Shown here: positions 14,978-18,277 of the stretch, in pieces
Numbering within the stretch: position 1 is the first letter of the stretch
How the letters are laid out: each line of letters begins with the position of its first letter
Origin: Promethearchaeota archaeon
GTDB lineage: Archaea; Asgardarchaeota; Lokiarchaeia; Sigynarchaeales; SOKP01
Direction of reading: 5' to 3'
Length of the DNA stretch: 18,277 nucleotides
Assembly (NCBI GenBank): GCA_019894735.1
Contig: JAGXOB010000033.1
Coordinates: forward strand, 1-18,277
The notes under the pieces: generated by a model
Seen by the model: only the letters and a program-made list of their open reading frames with translations
The model's database searches: none
Told to the model about the DNA's origin: nothing
Position numbers and translations under genes: made by a program

Positions 14978-15346
14978 ATGGACCCTATTCTAAACGATAA
15001 TAATACTTCCGTTTCTTTTTTTAAAAAAGAAGTGCAAAAATTTGTTAGAGATCGAAACTGGACGAAATTCCATACTCCCAAGAACTTAATTCAAGCGTTG
15101 AGTATAGAGGTATCCGAATTATCCGAAATTTTTTTATTTAAGGATATTTCGCTTGGAACTATAAAGAGTGATAAGCACGTTTTAGAAAATATCTCTGATG
15201 AGATAGCCGATGTTTTTATATATCTAGTTAGCCTTGTAAATAGCATGAATTTAGATTTGACTGAGATTTTTTCCACGAAGATGGAAAAAAATAAAGATAA
15301 GTATTCCTTAGAAGAATTTAACAATGGATATTATAAAAAATTGTAA
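14978..15346 (+). CDS. MazG-like nucleotide pyrophosphohydrolase (dCTPP1/RS21-C6 type)
   Basis: A 122-residue all-alpha NTP pyrophosphohydrolase. The phrase FVRDRNWTKFHTPKNLIQAL (22-41) closely follows the dCTPP1 pattern (F..eR.W.qFH.PrNL..AL), then the Mg-binding helix EVSELSE (44-50, Glu44, Glu47, Glu50) and DEIADVFIYLV (74-84, Glu75 and Asp78). These acidic residues coordinate the metal in the family. Such enzymes hydrolyse dCTP or damaged or non-canonical dNTPs to the monophosphate plus PPi, a house-cleaning role. Length fits a single MazG domain. It sits 91 nt before purC and may belong with the nucleotide genes, but substrate is inferred from similarity only. Confidence 0.85.
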   Translation: MDPILNDNNTSVSFFKKEVQKFVRDRNWTKFHTPKNLIQALSIEVSELSEIFLFKDISLGTIKSDKHVLENISDEIADVFIYLVSLVNSMNLDLTEIFSTKMEKNKDKYSLEEFNNGYYKKL

Positions 15347-15437
15347 TTATGGTAATTTTTGATTTATTCTTGGATTAATAAATACTGAGTAAAACCGATA
15401 ATAAGAGTTTTTATGCTTTTTCCTCTTAAATAAAACC

Positions 15438-16415
15438 ATGGTATCAGAAAATATAGATGATATTATTAGAAAACAATTTGATAAAACTTTAGAGAGCACG
15501 GATTTTACATCATTAGGACAATTTTATAAAGGAAAAGTACGAGATAATTATATAAAAGATAATATTAGGATCATAATTGCCACAGATCGGTTGTCTGCAT
15601 TTGATCGCGTAATTACAACAATTCCATTTAAAGGTCAGATGTTAAATCAAATATCTTCCTTCTGGTTTGAAAAAACAAAAAGTTTAGCGAAAAATCATAT
15701 TATTAATATTCCAGATCCTAATGTTGCTGTGGTTCACCAGTGTGAAATGATTCCAGTTGAAATGATTGTAAGAGCATTCATAACGGGGTCAGCATGGAGA
15801 GCTTACATTAAAGGGGAGGCTACTTCGGGTATAATTTTACCAAAAGGATTGCAGAAAAATCAGAGGTTAGACGATATTATTTTGACTCCTTCTACTAAAG
15901 CAGAGAGTGGACACGATATTTATATATCTAGGGAAAAAATCTTAAAAGATAAGATAGTAGATAAAAATATTTACGAACAAATTGAAGAGGTTTCTTATAA
16001 ATTATTCAAATTCGCCCAAGATTATTGCTACAAAAATGATCTTATATTAGTAGATACTAAATACGAGTTTGGAATGAAAGATGGAGAGTTATTAGTAACT
16101 GACGAGATACACACTCAAGATTCTTCTAGGTATTGGATTTCTAAAAGTTATAACGAAAGATTTGCAAAAGGGGAGGATCCCGAAATTTTAGATAAAGAAA
16201 TTTTTAGAGGCTGGTTAATGGACACTTACCCCGATATATTTCCAAACATAGCACCAAACCAGGAGATCCCTCCAATATCGCCTGAGATTAAGGTTGAACT
16301 CGCAAAAAGATATATGAAAAGTTTTCAAAAAATTACCGGTATTGAATTTAAGCCTGAAGTTACTGATGTAAAAGAAAGAATGGTTAATAATTTGAAAAAA
16401 GCTAATTTCCTATAA
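15438..16415 (+). CDS. purC: Phosphoribosylaminoimidazole-succinocarboxamide (SAICAR) synthase
   Basis: A 325-residue SAICAR synthase, which joins aspartate to CAIR with ATP in IMP biosynthesis. Motifs: FYKGKVRDNY (29-38), the ATP-site strand; ATDRLSAFDRV (48-58); VRAFITGSAW (111-120); LVDTKYEFGMKDG (204-216); and TDEIHTQDSSRYW (221-233). At over 300 residues, with the C-terminal segment GWLMDTYPDIFPN.., it belongs to the longer class (yeast Ade1-like) and not the ~240-residue bacterial class. It precedes the small membrane protein and purSQL, forming a purine cluster. A TATA-like tract near 15373-15385 lies about 55 nt upstream. The start at 15438 leaves a normal N-terminus. Confidence 0.95.
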   Translation: MVSENIDDIIRKQFDKTLESTDFTSLGQFYKGKVRDNYIKDNIRIIIATDRLSAFDRVITTIPFKGQMLNQISSFWFEKTKSLAKNHIINIPDPNVAVVHQCEMIPVEMIVRAFITGSAWRAYIKGEATSGIILPKGLQKNQRLDDIILTPSTKAESGHDIYISREKILKDKIVDKNIYEQIEEVSYKLFKFAQDYCYKNDLILVDTKYEFGMKDGELLVTDEIHTQDSSRYWISKSYNERFAKGEDPEILDKEIFRGWLMDTYPDIFPNIAPNQEIPPISPEIKVELAKRYMKSFQKITGIEFKPEVTDVKERMVNNLKKANFL

Positions 16416-16427
16416 CTGATTGGAAAA

Positions 16428-16437
16428 GATTTAAATA
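16428..16437 (+). promoter_or_regulatory. Candidate TATA box for the small membrane protein
   Basis: The sequence atttaaataa lies about 26-35 nt before the ATG at 16463, so initiation would fall close to the start codon. It is one of the better-spaced leaderless candidates in the window, and the next gene's own region also has AT-rich boxes. Confidence 0.35.
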
Positions 16438-16462
16438 AGATTTTATTGTATTTCTTTTTATA

Positions 16463-16666
16463 ATGTTTGCATTTTTTTTATTAATATTGGTATTTGGGCT
16501 TTTTATGGCTTCCTTTTTTGTGCTTATTATAGATTTAACTTCTACGAAAAGAAACAATAATAGATCAGCCGACGAAAAATTGCCGAAACTGGGTAAATAT
16601 AGCTTTCTGTTTAATCTATTTGCACTTTTACTCTTAGTGCTTGTAAGCTTTTCATACGTTTACTAA
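16463..16666 (+). CDS. Small two-TM membrane protein
   Basis: A 67-residue protein with two clear hydrophobic stretches, about 3-24 (FFLLILVFGLFMASFFVLII) and 47-66 (FLFNLFALLLLVLVSF), joined by a basic hydrophilic loop (STKRNNNRSADEKLPKLGK). By the positive-inside rule the loop faces the cytoplasm and both termini face out. No family recognised. It fills the purC-purS gap in the same direction, 47 nt after purC, with a well-placed TATA-like box. Real coding is supported by the ordered TM-loop-TM layout and the hydrophobic residues ending cleanly at the stop. A chance ORF remains possible, since T-rich DNA encodes hydrophobic residues by default. Confidence 0.55.
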   Translation: MFAFFLLILVFGLFMASFFVLIIDLTSTKRNNNRSADEKLPKLGKYSFLFNLFALLLLVLVSFSYVY

Positions 16667-16726
16667 AAATGTCTCAATTGATTATTTTAAATTTTAACAG
16701 ATAAAAACTATACCATTTTTGTCGCA

Positions 16727-16740
16727 TTTCATTAATGAAA
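16727..16740. repeat. 14-bp perfect palindrome upstream of purS
   Basis: TTTCATTAATGAAA is its own reverse complement and lies 56 bp before the purS ATG, just upstream of an AT tract (16742-16757) that could be the purS promoter. It could be an operator for a dimeric repressor of purSQL. I did not see the same palindrome before purC or the MazG-like gene. Confidence 0.45.
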
Positions 16741-16796
16741 ATTATTTATTAATTAACAAGAACTATTAAAATTATTACTCACTTTTTTTTTCACAA

Positions 16797-17066
16797 ATGG
16801 CGCAAATAGAATTTATAATTGAAATCTCACTAGAGAATAAACCCGCCGCTCGTGATCCTGTTGCTGAAACTATAAAAAGGGATTTGCTCGCAAAAAAAGG
16901 GTACGATCAAGTATCCAAAGTTCGTTCTGGTCAATATTTACGACTCAATTTGCTAGCAGATAACGAAGAAAACGCAAAGGAAATTGTAACGAAGATGTGT
17001 AACGATTTAAGAATATTCAATCCAGTTACACAAAATCTTAACATCATAAATGTGAAGAAAGTATGA
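16797..17066 (+). CDS. purS: Phosphoribosylformylglycinamidine synthase subunit PurS
   Basis: An 89-residue PurS, the small dimeric subunit that bridges PurL and PurQ in the split FGAM synthetase. The N-terminal beta strand (IEFIIEISLENK), the DPVAETIKRDLL segment (20-31), and VSKVRSGQYLRLNL (39-52) fit the family, whose usual length is 80-90 residues. The stop TGA overlaps the purQ ATG by 4 nt (ATGA at 17063-17066), showing translational coupling. No Shine-Dalgarno match precedes the ATG; a T9 run and cacaa lie directly before it. Confidence 0.92.
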   Translation: MAQIEFIIEISLENKPAARDPVAETIKRDLLAKKGYDQVSKVRSGQYLRLNLLADNEENAKEIVTKMCNDLRIFNPVTQNLNIINVKKV

Positions 17067-17773
17067 CTATTAAAATAGCCGTTATTCAATTTCCTGGAGC
17101 AAATTGTGATTTAGATGCAGTTCACGTTTTAAATGATGTTATTGGAGTCAGTACGAGTTTAGTTTGGCACAACCACTTTAAAGAAGCGGATTTTGATGGT
17201 GTAGTTCTACCAGGGGGATTTAGTTTTGGAGATTATTTAAGAGCTGGGATTATCGCAGCTCATAGTCCCGCGTTGGACGAAGCGCGAATCATGTTGAAAG
17301 ATGGTCGACCCATTATAGGGATATGTAATGGATTTCAGATCTTAGTCGAGGCAGAATTTCTTCCCGGAGCTTTATTGCAAAATGAAACTTTAAGATTTGT
17401 TTGTAAATGGGTAAATATTAAGGTAATAAATAACCGGACTGCTTTTACTCACAAAATGAATAAAGACGATGTGCTGGCAATTCCCATTGCCCATGGAGAA
17501 GGGAGATATTACACTGACAATGTAAAGAAATTAGAAGAAAATGACCAAATAGTGTTTAAATATTCAACAGAGGAAGGTAGTATCACATCCGAAGCAAACC
17601 CGAACGGATCTTTGGAAAATATTGCAGGAATCTGTAATATTGAACAAAATTGTATGGGATTAATGCCACACCCAGAACGGGCTTCTGAATCCATCCTTAG
17701 TCCCAAGCAGACTACTCATGGAAGAATCTTTTTTGAATCAATGATCGAATTTATAAAACGGAGGTTAACTTAA
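17063..17773 (+). CDS. purQ: Phosphoribosylformylglycinamidine synthase subunit PurQ (glutaminase)
   Basis: A 236-residue class I glutamine amidotransferase that supplies ammonia to PurL. Signatures: FPGANCD (10-16), [14 protein letters not shown] (49-62), the nucleophile motif GICNGFQIL (86-94) with Cys88, AHGEGRYY (143-150) and MPHPERASE (201-209), with His203 and Glu205 completing the triad. Length agrees with stand-alone PurQ (about 220-240 residues). It begins inside purS by a 4-nt overlap, and its stop TAA shares one base with the purL ATG, so the three genes are translated together. Confidence 0.97.
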   Translation: MTIKIAVIQFPGANCDLDAVHVLNDVIGVSTSLVWHNHFKEADFDGVVLPGGFSFGDYLRAGIIAAHSPALDEARIMLKDGRPIIGICNGFQILVEAEFLPGALLQNETLRFVCKWVNIKVINNRTAFTHKMNKDDVLAIPIAHGEGRYYTDNVKKLEENDQIVFKYSTEEGSITSEANPNGSLENIAGICNIEQNCMGLMPHPERASESILSPKQTTHGRIFFESMIEFIKRRLT

Positions 17774-18277
17774 TGACAAAAGTAAACCTAAATGGAGAAG
17801 AAGTAAGAGTTGAAATGACAGGGGATGAGTTTGAGAAAGTTAAGGACCTTTTAGATAGAGAACCTACCATAACGGAGTTAGGTGGTTTTGATGTTATGTG
17901 GAGCGAACATTGTTCGTATAAATCTTCTCGTCCGAAACTTAAGCTTTTTGAGGACGCTGAGGCGAACTACGACTATGTTTTAGCAGGTCCAGGAGAGGAC
18001 GCGGGAGTAATAGATATAGGGGATGGATATGCGTTAGCATTTCGAATTGAATCTCACAATCATCCATCAGCAATAGAGCCCTATCATGGTGCTGCTACAG
18101 GGATTGGTGGCATTATTCGTGATGTTCTCTGTATGGGGGTTCGACCAATTGCTCTGCTCGATCCCTTGAGATTCGGTCGTTTAGCAGGTAATTCGCACTC
18201 TCAATGGTTATTTAAGTATGTAGTTAAAGGAATTGCTGATTATGGAAATTGTACTGGCATTCCTACAATTGGGGGGG
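17773..18277 (+). CDS. purL: Phosphoribosylformylglycinamidine synthase subunit PurL (5' part)
   Basis: Reading from the ATG at 17773 (TAATG overlap with the purQ stop), 168 codons run to the window edge without a stop. Motifs of small Pur[14 protein letters not shown] (N-terminal catalytic His region), [31 protein letters not shown] (ATP and Mg contact) and DPLRFGR. This is the ATP-dependent FGAM-forming subunit that works with PurS and PurQ. It begins directly with the catalytic part and lacks the long N-terminal PurS-like domain of large PurL, consistent with the separate purS. The missing C-terminus lies beyond the window. Confidence 0.95.
   Translation, partial: MTKVNLNGEEVRVEMTGDEFEKVKDLLDREPTITELGGFDVMWSEHCSYKSSRPKLKLFEDAEANYDYVLAGPGEDAGVIDIGDGYALAFRIESHNHPSAIEPYHGAATGIGGIIRDVLCMGVRPIALLDPLRFGRLAGNSHSQWLFKYVVKGIADYGNCTGIPTIGG

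Noticed and set aside
16787..16796. T9 run before purS as a terminator
   Set aside because: It ends only a few bases before the purS ATG; if it terminated transcription it would cut purS from its promoter, so it is more likely just leader sequence.
1..18277. CRISPR array, tRNA, IS element or prophage
   Set aside because: No regularly spaced direct repeats, no cloverleaf with GTTC-type T-loop, no transposase or phage protein motifs were found by reading both strands.

Overview
The window is an AT-rich stretch of about 18 kb from what looks like an archaeal chromosome. Four signs point to archaea: AT-rich TATA-like boxes 25-60 nt upstream of many starts instead of bacterial -35/-10 pairs; several genes whose start would lie at or close to the transcript start; Shine-Dalgarno matches of the GGTGATC type at genes inside operons; and the archaeal or Gram-positive style split of FGAM synthetase into PurS, PurQ and a small PurL. 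The composition and the gene mix (bacterial-type GlmS, an AGPS-like flavoprotein) would suit an Asgard (Lokiarchaeota-like) genome, but this is inference; no rRNA or lineage marker is present.

Layout. 1-134 (minus): the N-terminal end of an unknown protein, cut by the window edge. 340-1830: a cytoplasmic GH13 alpha-amylase-superfamily enzyme. 1895-7718: an amino-sugar block made of a GlmU-like left-handed beta-helix acyltransferase (+), GlmS (-), a NagB-like deaminase (+) and a GlmM-like phosphohexomutase (-). The four genes alternate in strand, so most must be transcribed separately. Together they could convert fructose-6-P to GlcN-6-P, GlcN-1-P and then GlcNAc-1-P, with NagB as the reverse or drain step. 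The uridylyltransferase that would finish UDP-GlcNAc is not here. 7969-9450: an all-helical orphan protein with a faint prenyltransferase/terpene-cyclase-toroid look.

9571-13803: a compact three-gene operon: an alkyl-DHAP-synthase-like FAD enzyme with a HHHGVG motif, a two-CCG-domain Fe-S protein of the GlpC/HdrD type with unusual N-terminal cysteine spacing, and an FGGY carbohydrate kinase. This is the most likely under-described system in the window. A plausible reading is kinase-primed oxidation of a polyol or sugar phosphate, with electrons passed through the Fe-S subunit. An ether-lipid-type reaction is a less likely but more interesting alternative.

13804-14098 is a 295-nt gap holding a perfect 10-bp inverted repeat and a second small dyad. 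It is followed by an alpha/beta hydrolase (14099-14935), a dCTPP1-like MazG pyrophosphohydrolase (14978-15346), and purine biosynthesis genes: purC, a small two-TM protein, then purS-purQ-purL, translationally coupled by 4-nt and 1-nt overlaps. PurL runs off the right end. No tRNA, rRNA, CRISPR array, insertion sequence or phage gene was recognised.
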